A stretch of DNA of 64,000 bases, taken from the NCBI RefSeq assembly GCF_028583425.1, contig NC_072793.1, positions 62,687,028 through 62,751,027 on the forward strand, in the 5' to 3' direction. The notes under the pieces were generated by a model. The model did no database searches and was not told where the DNA came from. It worked only from the letters and a program-made list of their open reading frames with translations. Positions 11,433 to 23,606 of this stretch are shown here, in pieces (within the stretch, counting starts at the first letter, position 1; each line of letters starts with the position of its first letter). The position numbers were made by a program, and so were the translations under genes. The DNA is from Eublepharis macularius (Eukaryota > Chordata > Lepidosauria > Squamata > Eublepharidae).

Positions 11433-14400
11433 GCGTTACTGCAGCGTGTTCATATGCAGGCCTCAAAATAAGTGCACTCTTCTGTTATCCTGATTTCCTG
11501 GCCCTGCCCTCCTCTTCTCTCTTACTCAAGATCGCATGTCCTTCTGTTGTAGTCTGTAATTTAACAATAGCATAATGAAAGAATGGCCTATAATCATATA
11601 GGTATTTTGTAGAATCTTGTCATTAAACTGTATTGGGAACTCCTTTTCATATGGATAACACAGTGCATGGAAGCCAGGTTCTCTTACCTTTATTTACCCA
11701 GAGGACACTGCTTTCTTGCTATCTTTTCTTAGAGAAGAGAGAACAATATTAAGAGAAGAGAAATGAAACAATAGAGTATTTTGTTTTTTAATTAAATTAT
11801 TGCTAATAACAAAATCAATAGAATACTTTTATTAAAGTAACCATGAGATAGGAAGGAACACTATGAATCTATTCTGACACTTTGTCCAGCCCTCCCTGTC
11901 CCGTCCTTCTCCCCTTCCCCACCTAAACCTTTGGGAAGCCTGTTTTCTTGCCGCCTATGATTTTATAGCAATGGAAACAGTTAGCCGTTAACCTAGTAAC
12001 AGGAAAGAGCATGTTTAAAGCAACAAAAATGCATGAGCAAGGTTTAAAGCAGCATTAATTTAATTTTTTATTTAAGGGTTCCAAAGCTAAATTTTTAGCA
12101 CAGTATGTGTGTCTCACCGTGCCTCCGACTTCCCACCACATTCAGACTTTTACTAATTGAGTAGGCGGAGCTTAGATCTGTGTTCTTCATCCAAGCAATC
12201 ACATTTTAAAAGTTCCCGAATGTAAATCCTGGGTCAATTTACTACTGGGGGTGGGTGGGGAGTGCACTTACTAATTTTTTTAATTATTTTTATTTTTTAA
12301 AAAAAGAATCTTCATTATCAGAATACAGCCCTAGAAATTCTACCAAAGCTAAAGTAATGACAACTAGTGAACTGGCATGTCCTCTCCTGAAGAACAAATG
12401 TATAGATTTTATTTTTGATGGTTATATAGAACTCTATATCCTAATTTACTAATGTTAATCAGGGGCCAGCTTTTGTTCTCCATTTTGACATGAAAAATAT
12501 GAAATACAAGAACCTAAAGATATACCTCAAGATTATTGACACCTGCCCCTGCCCCCCCCCCCAAGTGCTAATAATCCAATTTTAGGACAGAAATCAAAAT
12601 TTGGCTGCTTATTGGGTTTACTCTGGGATGTGAAATCTGTTTAAATAAAGCTGTATCATAGGAAGCTTAAGAGGGACAAAGTGAAGTTTGTTTCCAGGGA
12701 TGTTTTGCACTGTTGGCTGAATGATTAGGCATGCATGTTTGCAAAGAAGAATATGCTTGTCTTCCAGCAGACAGCAAGTGAGTAAGGAAATCTTAGTATA
12801 GCAAGTAAAAAAATTACAGGGCTTTGAAATACCAACTTGCAGAGTATTGCACATGGGTTGTTAAGGATATATAAGCGGGAACACTGTACATGTTAAAGCT
12901 AAGTCACAGGATGGTGGTGGTGGTTAGGTTGAAATAGTCACTTGATGCTCTGTAAATCTGAGACAATTGGTAGGAGTGAATGTGCTCAGCTCTTAATAGA
13001 TGATCTTGTAGCAGTGTGCAAAACAAACCAGTCCACTGGCAATCAGAACTGGCATGGTACCACCATAGACTCTTAAACCAAAGACTTGCCTTAGCACAGC
13101 TACAGAAAAACATCTCTTCTGTAAGTCCTCTCCCTTCCCCATCTCCAGTTATCTTTGAGAAGCAGTTTTGATTTTCAATACAGAAAACATACCTTGTTAT
13201 TTTCCAAAGGTCAAAATGGAGACATTTGCTGTCTACTCGTCAAATAGAGGAAGAGAGCTGCTTTTAATGAAATCCCTGCAAATATTGACAACAGTAAATG
13301 CAAATGGAGAGTGCTCTTTTGTAGACTGTCAGGGACCTTTTTCTCTGAAGTACATAATTATAGTTGGAATATTCCTTTTAATTTTTTAAAATGCTTGTAG
13401 GTGGCTTGGGGTGTCTTATTGTGCCGATCCTACCCAGTGAACAGGTGAGAGATGGGTTACCATTACAAGAAATAACACTGTTTGAGAAGTAGCTTTGAAG
13501 AATAATTTTTTCCCTTTGTACATGACCTGCTGAATTTCGGTACAGTGTTTTTGTAGCTAACTTATTTTGTCATGCACATAATGTATATTTGTTATGCACT
13601 ACTTTTGTATATCTTGTTTTTCCAACAGTGAGCATTTTTAGGCACACTTTTCACTGACGGGATATCTCTTTATGCAATACCTCAATTTTTCATATTGCAA
13701 AGAGTAGCTTTTTGTACTTTTATTACTGAGAGATCTTCATATACTTCATTTTTTAATATAAATAATTTTAATAAATTTTATTTTCTTATATTCTGCTTTT
13801 TATACATTTCAGTGCTCTGCATACATTTTGAATTATGGATGTTGTGCACTGGCAATGCTATTTTAGAATTTGCAGAGAAAAGAAAGCATGTTGCTTAAAC
13901 ATCTTTAGCCCAGCACCAGGTATTTGGTGTACATATAATTTAAGAAATACTTATATGTAAAGTTGAGACTTAAAAAAAATTTTTTTTAAGCATGAAAGCG
14001 ACAAATGAGTTTGTCTTTAGACCCTTGAAATTTAATGCATAAGCATAGCGTAGAAGTTTAAAAGTAACATCCCAAATTGTCTACCGCTTCTTAATAGGTT
14101 TTTAAAAGTAATACACAAATGCAGATGTTTTGGTGAATGTTTAGCCATTTTTAATCTTAACAAATTGATGTTAGGTGTTTGCAGAGATGTCTGCTCTTTT
14201 AAATCATATTTAAGGAAATAAACCCAAGCCTGCCCATTGGTGGGCATGTAATGTTAGTATGCATGACTAATATTAAGAAAAATGTTATTCTACTAATATT
14301 CACTTGTGGTGATTGTGTGAAAAGCGTGTTTACAGATTATTTGGTTACACTTCAATTTACAGGGCATAAATGATTATCTATATTACTCTGTACTCTAAGT

Positions 14401-15675
14401 AGTGTTAATATAATCTGTCCTTCTGAATATGTGGGAGGTGGAGTTGCCATGTCACTCCAAGCATAACTAATGTCATTAGTTTAAAAATCTTAGGGTCTCA
14501 CTTTAGTTAAAGGGGTGTAAACAAGCATGTCATTTTCTCTCACAAGCATGGCATTGGCCATGTACTTACAGTGTAGTTACAGAGTAATTACATGGTTATT
14601 TTTGCAATGTAAAATAAAGTGTTTCTGATTATTTTATATGTAAAGGAACCCCCACTGCCCCGTGCTTTTTTGGTATATAGTATCTACTTCTCCATACACA
14701 GACCTCTGCAGAAAGCAAATCTAAAACTTGCAGTGAATGACTTTAGTGTTTTATAAGGATGCTGTTGGAAAGACTTGATAATTCACCCCTTTTTGTTTCT
14801 TGAAGAGTTAAAGCCTTCTGTTTTAAAAGGTGATTTAAAACTTGAATGTGATGAATTGTGGCAAGTTAACTTCAAGTTATGTGCAATACTTATTTCAGAC
14901 TTCTGGAAGATCTTTGCAGTGTAATTCTTTGTTTTTAATTGCAGACATTTAAAAATGTCATTTTCTACTGTTCTAGTAAATCCTCTTTCTTGCTGGTGTT
15001 TCTAAAGAAAAGAATCAGAAATCAATCTTTCTACTAATGTAAATTTGAGATTATTTTTTAAAAAAAGGAATAAAAGAGGTTTTGGTCATTTGCTTTATTT
15101 TATTATCTTATTTTAAAGCTACTGTGATTGATAGCATTGTAAGAATTGGGACAATATTGTATTCAACTGTTTTATTTTTTATATTTTTAAAATTTAAAGT
15201 ATAATTAGTTTTTATAATTTTCATCAGATTCTTTTGTTATATTTTTTGGAAGTGAAACTTTTAGCAAGTGGGTGTCTAGTTTTTACTAATCCCTAATATG
15301 TTTTCCCCCAATGTAATGCTCATATTATCAGAAGGAAAAGTTATTTAAGTATGTCAGTTACTTGTACTACTTGGCTGAATTTCCATATAGTTTTTACTGT
15401 GTATGGGGAGGTTGTAGTATTTATTATAGCATTTTAAATAAGGGTAATTCATTTTTTATTAAAGTCATTTTCACATTTTAAGTTCATATTTTTGTATGTT
15501 CTACTCTAAGTTATAACACAAGTTTCTTTTTTAAGAGAGTTCATTTGTTGAAGTGCTAGTGGAAAATTAATGTTATTAAATAGTTTGCAAATGACTATTT
15601 ATACCAGTATGCATATAATTTTTAAATATTTGTAATGTGAGATGTTGAATGAATAAAACTTTTAACTCAATGATT
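11433..15675 (+). promoter_or_regulatory. CPEB4: CPEB4 3' UTR with poly(A) signal
   Basis: AT-rich, single-copy-looking sequence follows the CPEB4 stop and ends at a strong AATAAA (15652-15657), about 4.2 kb downstream. That length fits the long 3' UTR known for CPEB4. I recognise no transposon in it, in contrast to both flanks. U-rich CPE-like motifs are frequent, for example the TTTTATTTTTTAT at 15170-15182. CPEB mRNAs are known to be self-regulated through such sites. The end point is inferred from the poly(A) signal. Earlier alternative sites are possible. Confidence 0.65.
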
Positions 15676-16236
15676 ATTCAGCTTGTTGCTTTGAACTCTT
15701 GAGGGAAAGAACATAGTAACTACTGAAACACTTTGCGCACTGAATAACGAAGTTTAGCAGTGTGGGATTCCCATCAGATACATTCTCATCAGATGCATAA
15801 AACAGCATGCGTCAGTGCAGCACAGCAGATAATGTTGGCTTAAACCAGAGAGATTCACATTATTAATTAATTTATTTACTTAGAATCTATTTTATGCTGC
15901 TTTTCCATGCAGCTTGGAGCCTCCAAGGCAGCAAACAATCAAAGCCATTAAAACAAGCTTTAAAATGTGTATACATATGTGTGTGTGTATATATATATAA
16001 ATTAAAATAAAAGAAAACAAACAAAAAGAGATCTTTTTTAGTCACGAAATATCTTTGAGGTAACCTTGGGGCAGTCACTTTCCCATATACTCAACAAGGT
16101 GGTTGTGACAGCCAAAATGGGATGGTCAGGAAATTTGTAAAATAGGTTGGACAACTTGGAAGAAAAGCAAAACAACCCCTAGTATTTAGAAACACCCTGG
16201 CATGAAAATGCAATCTCCAGCTGTTTTCCTTAAAAG
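15676..16236. other. Intergenic, with a LINE-tail-like stretch
   Basis: Follows the CPEB4 poly(A) signal. About 15864-16020 resembles the reverse complement of a squamate LINE 3' tail: AATTAATTTATTTACTTAG, then GCTGCTTTTCCATGCAGCTT, then an A-rich run and a short TG/TA repeat. Nothing else is recognisable. Confidence 0.4.
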
Positions 16237-16522
16237 TTGTTTGTTACTGTCGAAGGCTTTCACGGCTGGAGAACGATGGTTGTTGTGGTTTTTCCGGGCT
16301 GTATCGCCATGGTCATGGCATTGTAGTTCCTGACGTTTCGCCAGCAGCTGTGACTGGCAGCTTCAGAGGTGTAGCACTGAAAGACAGAGATTTATCAGTG
16401 TGTCTTTCGGTGCTACACGTCTGAAGATGCCAGTCACAGCTGCTGGTGAAACGTCAGGAACTACAATGCCAAGACCACGGCGATACAGCCCGGAAAATCC
16501 ACAACAACCATTGTTTGTTACT
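16237..16522. mobile_element. Penelope-like element terminal fragment, inverted dimer
   Basis: The insertion is 16249-16510 (262 bp), flanked by exact 12 bp duplications TTGTTTGTTACT at 16237-16248 and 16511-16522. It consists of two head-to-head copies of the terminal region of the element seen at 22539-24738. Shared motifs include TTTTTCCGGGCTGTATCGCC, CCTGACGTTTCGCCAGCAGC and the GTGCTACAC hinge. No coding sequence remains. Its palindromic form plus a perfect duplication shows that the dimer inserted as a unit. Confidence 0.88.
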
Positions 16523-18630
16523 CTCGTGACATTCCAGGTCTTTATTTAATACTGTATTAAAATATGCCATTACCCTTGGGGCCTTTGGTGAGATGAAACT
16601 TGAATGGTGTTGGCTTTGATTTGTTCAAGGTTGTAAGCAAAATCTTCCCTCTTTAATCATGTCACTTTTCCTGTAGTAGTTTGCCAAATATCCCTGGGAT
16701 GGTGATAAGCATTTGCTCTGCCAATGAGGAGGGTGCATCAGTCCTGCACTGATTCAAGCCCAACAATAGGGATATCCCTAAAGAACTTTTTTCACATGTT
16801 GATGATCCTAGATCGTATGCTGTGAGGATAAGCCCTCAGCTGTCTGCTGAAATGTCACCCTGGGGGAAGAGCCAAATACTGACTATTTATATTTTGTGAA
16901 TTTGGTACTTGGGGAGATCTGCTATCTCTGTCTGGAGTCTCATGTGACTTCGGCATGAATCTTCAGCAAACTCAGCATCATAGGATCTATTTTTAAACAC
17001 ACAGCCTTCTGTTTGTCAGCGAAGCCAAAAACGAGCAGCCAAGTGTTCAGTCACCTGCTTCCACTTACTGCTCTTCTGCTATTTAATTATCAGGGGCAAA
17101 GGGGAAGCCTCATATGATGCTCCAACAATGGAATGTTGGATGAGCAGCAAGACTACTGGGATGGCAATGTGTCTGCAAGAAGAAGAATGCAAAGCACTGG
17201 CAGCTATTCTGCAAACTGTTCAAAAAACCTGACCAGATTTGCTAAGCTTGGGTGGGGCAGCCACAGGTTCCTGCAGATTTCTCCTGTATCTCCAAAGCAT
17301 ACTTGGAAGCTATTTCAGAGGAGAAACTGGAAGGCGTTTATCTAATGTTCACACTGATTTTTAATTAATTATATAAACCATGGCCTTTTTTGCGCTGTTG
17401 ATTTTTGTTAATCATCATGTTAATCAAGCAGGGCCTCTAATTTCTATACTCTCTGCTTCCTAAAATACATTCAAACGATGCTGCTGGTATAAAGGACTCA
17501 GATCAATATCTGGCAATATGGATTTTGTTTGAAGCTGAAAGGATTTAAACTGGCTGACACAGCAACAGTTTTACTTCTGGCGCTATACAACGAACATTTC
17601 CAAACAGCTGGCTTATTGTTACCCTATATAGCAACTAACAGGTTTTGTTACCATATGTACATTTGACAGGGAGACATATCTCAATTCCATGTCAGAGGCA
17701 TGCATACTTATTTAATAAGCACGATCAAGTATGTTACATCAACATGTCTACATTTTCAGATATACACATGAAATCTTCCAGTATTAAAAAAAATAATGAG
17801 GAAAGTGGACCATTATCAACACATGAAGGAAAGATATATCATTTGCACTTTGCATTTGTTCCCTATGATCTGTTTCCAATACAGTTGCCTCATTGCAACA
17901 TGGACACCAGGCCAATATCTTTACATTCCATCATGCAGAAGGAAAGGAGGCACGAACTGCATCTTTTACCCATTTGTTCCCTAGTCCTGCTGTCTGCCTT
18001 CCTCACCTTCACAGCGCTGGGTTTTCCACATAGAGGGTTTAGGGAAAAGAGAGATGACAAGAGTGTGGAAAGGAAGGAATGTGTGAGAGAATTTTCCTAC
18101 CATTTTCCCACCAAGTCAAGGGATTTAATGATGTGTATGATCAATGTACAGATTGTGAAGTTTCAACCCAATCTTCTCGCTCAAATGTAAGGTGTGATTG
18201 CTGTGCCAACTGAAATCCTATTAGATTAGCCAAGCCATTTAGTAGTCCACAACCACCTTCCTGGACTGAGCGGAATTCTTGGGCTACTTGGGCTGAATGA
18301 ATTGTAGACTGCAGCTTTTCTTGTCAGGTCCCAGTGTTACTGCCTTTCTCTGTTGGTGTTAACAGAACACATGAGTTATAACATGGGGTGGAAATTGGGT
18401 ACTTTATGTGAGTATGATAGTACTTTGGGTGTCTGCACTAATAGTTTGTGCACATATAACTTTAAAAGGGATGTGAATTATTCAGTGTACAATCAAAGCA
18501 GGCCACATTTGGCTTGAGAAATCTTGGGGATTTTTTTTTGTGGGGGTAAAATATGCTTGGGTATCTTGAAAGCACAGTGCAGTGTGCCCCAAAGGCACAA
18601 AGAAGAGAAGGCAAACAACGTTAACCTTTG
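16523..18630. other. Intergenic, no recognised gene
   Basis: Contains scattered open frames of up to about 180 codons (17645-18190, plus). None has a recognisable domain, splice context or family resemblance, and I treat them as chance. No repeat was identified with confidence. Confidence 0.5.
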
Positions 18631-18633
18631 TTT

Positions 18634-18920
18634 CTGAAAAGGTGCTATAGACAGCTTCAAGAGGGGATTGGATAAACATATGAAGCAGAGGTCCATCAGT
18701 GGCTATTAGCCACAAGGTATAGATGGAACTCTCTGTCTAGGGCAGTGACGCTCTGTATTCTTGGTGTTTGAGGGGGAGAGGCAATCAGTGGGAGGGATTC
18801 TAGTGTCCCTTCCCCACTGGCAGACCTCCTGAGGACACCTGGTTTTTGGCCACTGTGTGACACAGTGTTGGACTGGATGGGCCATTGGCCTGATCCAACA
18901 TGGCTTCTCTTATGTTCTTG
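18634..18920 (+). mobile_element. CR1 LINE 3' end
   Basis: This matches the CR1 3' terminal region of reptiles. It opens near AGAGGGGATTGGATAAACAT. It continues with GTCCATCAGTGGCTATTAGC, then ACAGTGTTGGACTGGATGGG, CTGATCCAACATGGCTTCTC and a terminal TTATGTTCTTG. It is 5' truncated and carries no coding part of the reverse transcriptase. It lies in the CPEB4-C5orf47 interval on the plus strand. Confidence 0.8.
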
Positions 18921-19639
18921 TTTGCTTTCATCTTAGAGATCTCATGGATTTGGCTGTTGTCCTGGTGGCTCTGGGGGGCTGCTGGGTTTTCTTTGATACT
19001 TCAGCATGTAACCACTGTGGGGATCCCAAATCCGTGGGTTAGTTTCTTGCAATGTAGGTGTCTAGAAATCAATATGGTGACAACATAAATACCTCTATCT
19101 TACTCGTTTCCTGGCTTGGTTTGAAACACATCTGACTCTGAACTAATAATGGCATATGAAAGCTCAATTGTGTTTCTTCTACTAATTCAAAATGTGCTGT
19201 CCTGTAAACAAATCACTTTGTTTCTAACACCATCAAAATAGGTAGCCTTACAAAAATGACTTGCCATTCAGCCAGATCTTCAATTTAATTAAAATGACAC
19301 CTCGGTAGTATATCTCAAATCTTCGCCCTTTGCCTCCCCACCAGAGTAAAGCCCATAATGTTTTTCCTTTTGTACATGTATGAAAAAGAGACACATGCCT
19401 CTCAGCTTGCTTTTCCTGGGCTCCTGAAGGCAGCCCCCCCTTCAGACAAAGGAGAGGAAAGATAAAGGAATGGGTGGGAGAGCTGGGCAGGAAGTACAAC
19501 TTCTATCTTTGGAGTTTTCAAAGGGATAGGATGTATAGGCTGCATGTGGCAACCCTATTTTCTAGCTCTGTCTCTGCTAAAGTGACCCACTTGTTCTTGA
19601 TCTTACATTTTGAACATCAGTGATTAAAGGTATTTGGCT

Positions 19640-19820
19640 GCCAGCAGGGTCTGTGATTTGGTGGCAGAACATGTCCTTTGCATGTGGAAGATTTCAGGTT
19701 CAGATCCTGGTATCTGTAGGTGACATGCCTTAAGAAGAAAATCCTGGAAAGTTGCTCCCTGAAACAGTTGAACTAAATCGTCCAAGGGCCTCAGTCAGTA
19801 TATGGCAGCTACCTATGGGT
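19640..19820 (+). mobile_element. tRNA-derived SINE (degenerate)
   Basis: A tRNA-like head is visible: GGTGGCAGAACATGTCCTTT, then GCATGTGGAAGATTTCAGG and a B-box-like GGTTCAGATCC. A body follows with GAAAGTTGCTCCCTG and GGGCCTCAGTCAGTATATGG, ending CAGCTACC. This architecture matches an abundant squamate tRNA SINE. The copy is diverged and no clear flanking duplication was found. Confidence 0.65.
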
Positions 19821-20829
19821 AATGAAGCATGGTTGGTGATTTTTTTCTGACTAATTCAGAATGCACTTCCACTTTGTGTCCCCAGGGATTCATTGTGGGA
19901 AGTCAGGTAAGTGTGTCAAAAGAATGGCATGTAGTGCTGGTGGTGATCCTCTGAAAGATCATACATTGTCACAAGGAATTGATTTGGAATGGATACTGAA
20001 CAAATTCTGTTCAAATAACTTATCTAAGGGCAGTTTACATAGTGAAGACATGCATCATTCTATTTACTGCACCTCCATCTTTGAATATTTTGATTTTGTT
20101 CTAATTATCAGAATGTATGAAAAACATCATTTTTGGGGGTTGTTGTGATTTTCAGGTGACTGATCTTCCATTTCAGGCCTGCATATGCATGCCCTTTCAT
20201 TTTGGGAGTGGAAGCCAAGCAGATCTAAATGAAGGGGTGTCTTTTCTCATGGCTTCAAATGGATTGCTCAATAGCAATTGCCCAGCAAATGCCTATGAGG
20301 CGATTCCTCAGCTGCTCTTTATTCATTATTATGAAAGCCTGCTCAGACAACAGTTCCAAAAGGCCCATTGCCTGCCTACAGGAAATTGGAGACAAATAAT
20401 GGCCTTGGAAAGGGTAGCTGAGGAGAAAACATTGACATCTCTTCTTCTCAGTAAAATAAGCCAATTCAGTCCATCAGTATGAAAAACAGCCTCTGGGATG
20501 AGGCAGCTGCCTTTTAAGGAATAAAATTTAATTAAACATTCAAGTGGCTTAGGTGAAAACACCTTTCATTTATAATACTACAGTGTGTTATAATGATCAC
20601 TTTTGTGTAGTCAAGGAAGTATTACCTGTTTTTAAAGGTAAGCTGCTGAGTGACTGTTTTTACTAGTGAGTGAGAGAGGTGTTTTTCTCTGTTTCTAGTA
20701 CTCAAGAGAACCAGCCTCTTCCTCTGTATATGAAATTAACACTGTGCTCCCTCTGCTGGACGTATTGTAGAGTTCCATTGGTACTTAGTCATGCAGCCAG
20801 GCATTTTAAAGGCAAGAGGCTCCTTAAAA

Positions 20830-20839
20830 TAACAACAGC

Positions 20840-20904
<65 letters not shown>
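20830..20904 (+). repeat. (AAC)n microsatellite
   Basis: About 25 tandem AAC/CAA units with one interruption (AACAGCAAC) near the start. It can yield an artificial poly-Thr/Asn/Gln reading frame on one strand and poly-Leu on the other. These should not be annotated as genes. Confidence 0.95.
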
Positions 20905-21460
20905 AAGGCCAGTGGAGCTGTAGAAGCAGGGCCACCAGATTTGGGGAGGGGGGGAGTACACTTTACTGGGGCCTGCAGGTCCAGAGGGACCCAGCCAGGC
21001 TGCGACCCCTATTACTATGAAGAAAAAATGCAGGATAAACTGTGGCTTATGCATGAGTATATTTATAGAAACTGATTTCCTTGTATCTTTCTATCTATCG
21101 TCCAAATATTGTGAGATTTGTTGAAGCCAATCAAGCTGTGTTCAAGCAGAAAACCCAAGCAACAAAGTGAAATGCTGGATCTCCTGAGTCTATCGTATCA
21201 AGAATTATCAGTACCAGAGTTCCTTGTGCCCAGACAGGAGGGATTAACATCTGGTGGGAAGGGAAAAGCAGAGCACCATAAGACAGTGGGAGCAAGTGCT
21301 GCTGCATCTTCTAGCAGGCATTGCAGGCCCGAAATATATGTAAGCGCCTAATTCACTCACAGTTAAAACACTTATGTTCCCTGCTGCCATATCTGGTGGT
21401 GGCTATACATACAAATCAGGCAGCCAGAAATGTAAGGAAGTAAAAAAATGGAACAAAAAG
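20905..21460. other. Intergenic, nothing recognised
   Basis: Sequence between the AAC repeat and the hAT transposase relic. A G-run occurs near 20947. I recognise no gene or named repeat. Confidence 0.4.
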
Positions 21461-21464
21461 AAAC

Positions 21465-21700
21465 TAAAGAAAATTAGTTTACACTCCAATTTTTTAAGTC
21501 AGTTGAGGCCTTTCTATAGTCAGGCAACAATACAGTAACTAAGGAAGCAGATGAACAAATGTTCAGTGAAATGAGCAAAGCCCTATGGATTCTTTGCACA
21601 TTGCCTGTGATTGTGGAAGAAGCTGAAAGAAGTTTCAGCAACCAAACATTAATCAAAAACTGCAGGCTAAAATGTGGCATTTTTCAAAAGTATAGAATAT
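21465..21700 (+). pseudogene. hAT-family transposase relic (C-terminal dimerisation domain)
   Basis: The plus-strand frame that includes 21559-21810 contains LPVIVEEAERSFSNQTLIK. This corresponds to the conserved hAT C-terminal (hATC) dimerisation motif, usually of the form P-x-T-x-x-x-AERSFS-x-x-x-x-IK. The upstream part of the transposase, with the BED zinc finger and catalytic residues, is missing or unrecognisable. The motif sits in decayed sequence without visible terminal inverted repeats. It is either a dead hAT transposon or a retained fragment of a domesticated hAT-derived gene; the former is more likely. Confidence 0.7.
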
Positions 21701-21865
21701 ATAACAGTAATTTCATAACTAACCTCCCCCCCCTTTTTTATGCTTCATTAGATTGTATGTATGGGATGAGGGATTGTGGTGGTGTGTATGTGTGGCAGGG
21801 TGGCGTTTAAAAAGTTTGAACTCAGCCTGAAAAACTAAAGCTTGTGCTCTACCCAAACAACACAC

Positions 21866-22160
21866 AATTCCGAGGGAGTAAGATTCGGGTCCAGTAGCAC
21901 CTTAAGATATGGACTAGATTTCCAGGGTATGAGCTTTTGAGAGTCAAAGCTCCCCTCGTCAGACACATGGAGTGGAAAAGGGTAGGAGTCTTTAAAATCC
22001 ATGTGGAGGCTCTCTCCACGTGTCTGACAAAGGGAGCTTTGACTCTTGAAAGCTCACACCCTGGAAATCTAGTTGGTCTTTAAGGTGCTACTGGACCCAA
22101 ATCTTGCTCTTCAACTACAGACCAACAGGGCTACCCACCTGAAACTAATTCCAAGGGAGT
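21866..22160. mobile_element. Penelope-like terminal fragment, inverted dimer (second family)
   Basis: The insertion is 21880-22146, flanked by AATTCCGAGGGAGT (21866-21879) and AATTCCAAGGGAGT (22147-22160), a 14 bp duplication with one mismatch. The two halves are opposed copies of a terminal module with GGTCCAGTAGCACCTTA, GAGCTTTTGAGAGTCAAAGC and GTCAGACACATGG. It resembles the ends of the elements at 39634-39848 and 47429-49414, but is more diverged and therefore older. Confidence 0.82.
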
Positions 22161-22249
22161 GTAGCAGGGCCCACAATTTTGCGTAAAGAATTTTCTGTTT
22201 GGGTAACAAGACAACTCTTCTGTTCTCAACTCTGGTTGATTCCAGATTT

Positions 22250-22375
22250 CTACAATACACATCCTATTGCATTGTTTATTGGATATCCCATCCTGTTGAT
22301 TGTAGTGACTCTCTCTGTGTAATCCCCTTTGAGTCCCAGTGAGAAAACTGGACTATAATAAATAAGTAATGAATA
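22250..22375 (+). mobile_element. LINE 3' tail (L2/CR1-like)
   Basis: Contains the pattern ACACATCCTATTGCATTG, then CTCTGTGTAATCCCCTTTGA, then CTGGACTATAATAAATAAGT, which is characteristic of an abundant reptile LINE 3' end with a TAAA-type tail. A related copy is at 56690-56915. The exact clade was not determined. Confidence 0.5.
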
Positions 22376-22700
22376 GTTTTGGATTGAAAGATAATGACAG
22401 AATAGAATGATGAATTTACTGTTTACTGCAGGGCTTTGTGTTGTGTAATGTTGCATGTGATAGCTGAAAAATAATCATTCATAAAGATTTAGTGGTGATA
22501 TTAGACTGATGAGCTCCTAAATTACCTGAAAGTAGTAGTTGGTTGTTGTGGGTTTTCCGGGCTGTATTGCCGTGGTCTTGGCATTGTAGTTCCTGACGTT
22601 TCGCCAGCAGCTGTGGCTGGCATCTTCAGAGGTGTAGCACCAAAAGACAGAGATCTCTCAGTGTCACAGTGTGGAAAAGATGTAGGTCATTTGTATCTAC

Positions 22701-23606
22701 TCAGGAGGGGTGGGGTTGAGCTGAGTCATCCTGTAAGAGTTTCCCAGGGTGTGGAATGCTAATGGCGGGAGGCTTCACTGTATCCTGAGGAGGTTCTTTT
22801 GCATATGGATTGGTACTTGATGTGCTAATCTTCTCTGCAGGGCTATTGTCGGGGATAGAAAGTTTTGTTAGCCTGGTGTTTTTCAGAACTGGTAACCATG
22901 CTCTGTTCATTCTTAAGGTTTCTTCTTTCCTGTTGAAGTTTTGCTTGTGCTTGTGAATTTCAATGGCTTCCCTGTGCAGTCTGACAAAGTAGTTGGAAGT
23001 GTTGTCCAGTATTTTGGTGTCCTGGAATAAGATACTGTGCCCTGTTTGCGTTAGGCTATGTTCAGCCACTGCTGATTTTTCAGGTTGTCCAAGTCTGCAG
23101 TGTCTTTCATGTTCTTTTATTCTTGTCTGGATGCTACGCTTTGTGGTCCCGATGTAAACTTGTCCACAGCTGCAGGGTATGCGGTATACTCCTGCAGAGG
23201 TGAGGGGGTCTCTACTGTCTTTTGCTGATCGTAGCATCTGTTGTATTTTTCGGGTGGGTCTGAACACTGCTTGAAGGTTATGCTTTTTCATAAGCTTTCC
23301 CATCTGATCTGTAATTCCTTTGATATATGGCAAAAACACTTTTCCTGTAGGAGACTGTTTTTCCTTGGTTGTTTGATTCATCCTGGGTTTGATTGCTCTT
23401 CGGATTTCATTTCTGGAGTAGCCATTGGCCTGAAGTGCGTGGTTTAGATGATTAATTTCCTCAGTGAGAAAGTGCAGCTCACATATCCGTCTTGCACGAT
23501 CCACTAATGTTTTCATTATGCCTCTTTTCTGTCGGGGGTGGTGATTGGAGTTTTTGTGTAAGTACCGATCAGTGTGAGTTGGTTTCCTGTACCTGATACC
23601 TTGCAT
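22701..23606 (-). pseudogene. Penelope-like GIY-YIG endonuclease frame, left arm
   Basis: A 301-codon open frame without internal stops. It runs from the end of the reverse transcriptase (YRKPTHTDRYLHKNSNHHP) through a basic connector to the GIY-YIG nuclease domain. There GVYRIPCSCGQVYIGTTK holds the two signature tripeptides and TRIKEHERHC holds the conserved arginine. Penelope-like elements use this domain to nick the target. The protein lacks the reverse transcriptase core, so it is a fragment despite the intact frame. It differs from the right-arm copy by only about three residues in 300. Confidence 0.88.

Noticed and set aside
17645..18190. 181-codon open frame on the plus strand
   Set aside because: No recognisable domain, no splice or promoter context, and composition like surrounding non-coding DNA. 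Chance frames of this size are expected in 64 kb.
20670..21054. Long open frames over the AAC repeat (poly-Thr on one strand, poly-Leu on the other)
   Set aside because: They are produced by the microsatellite and have no other protein-like content.
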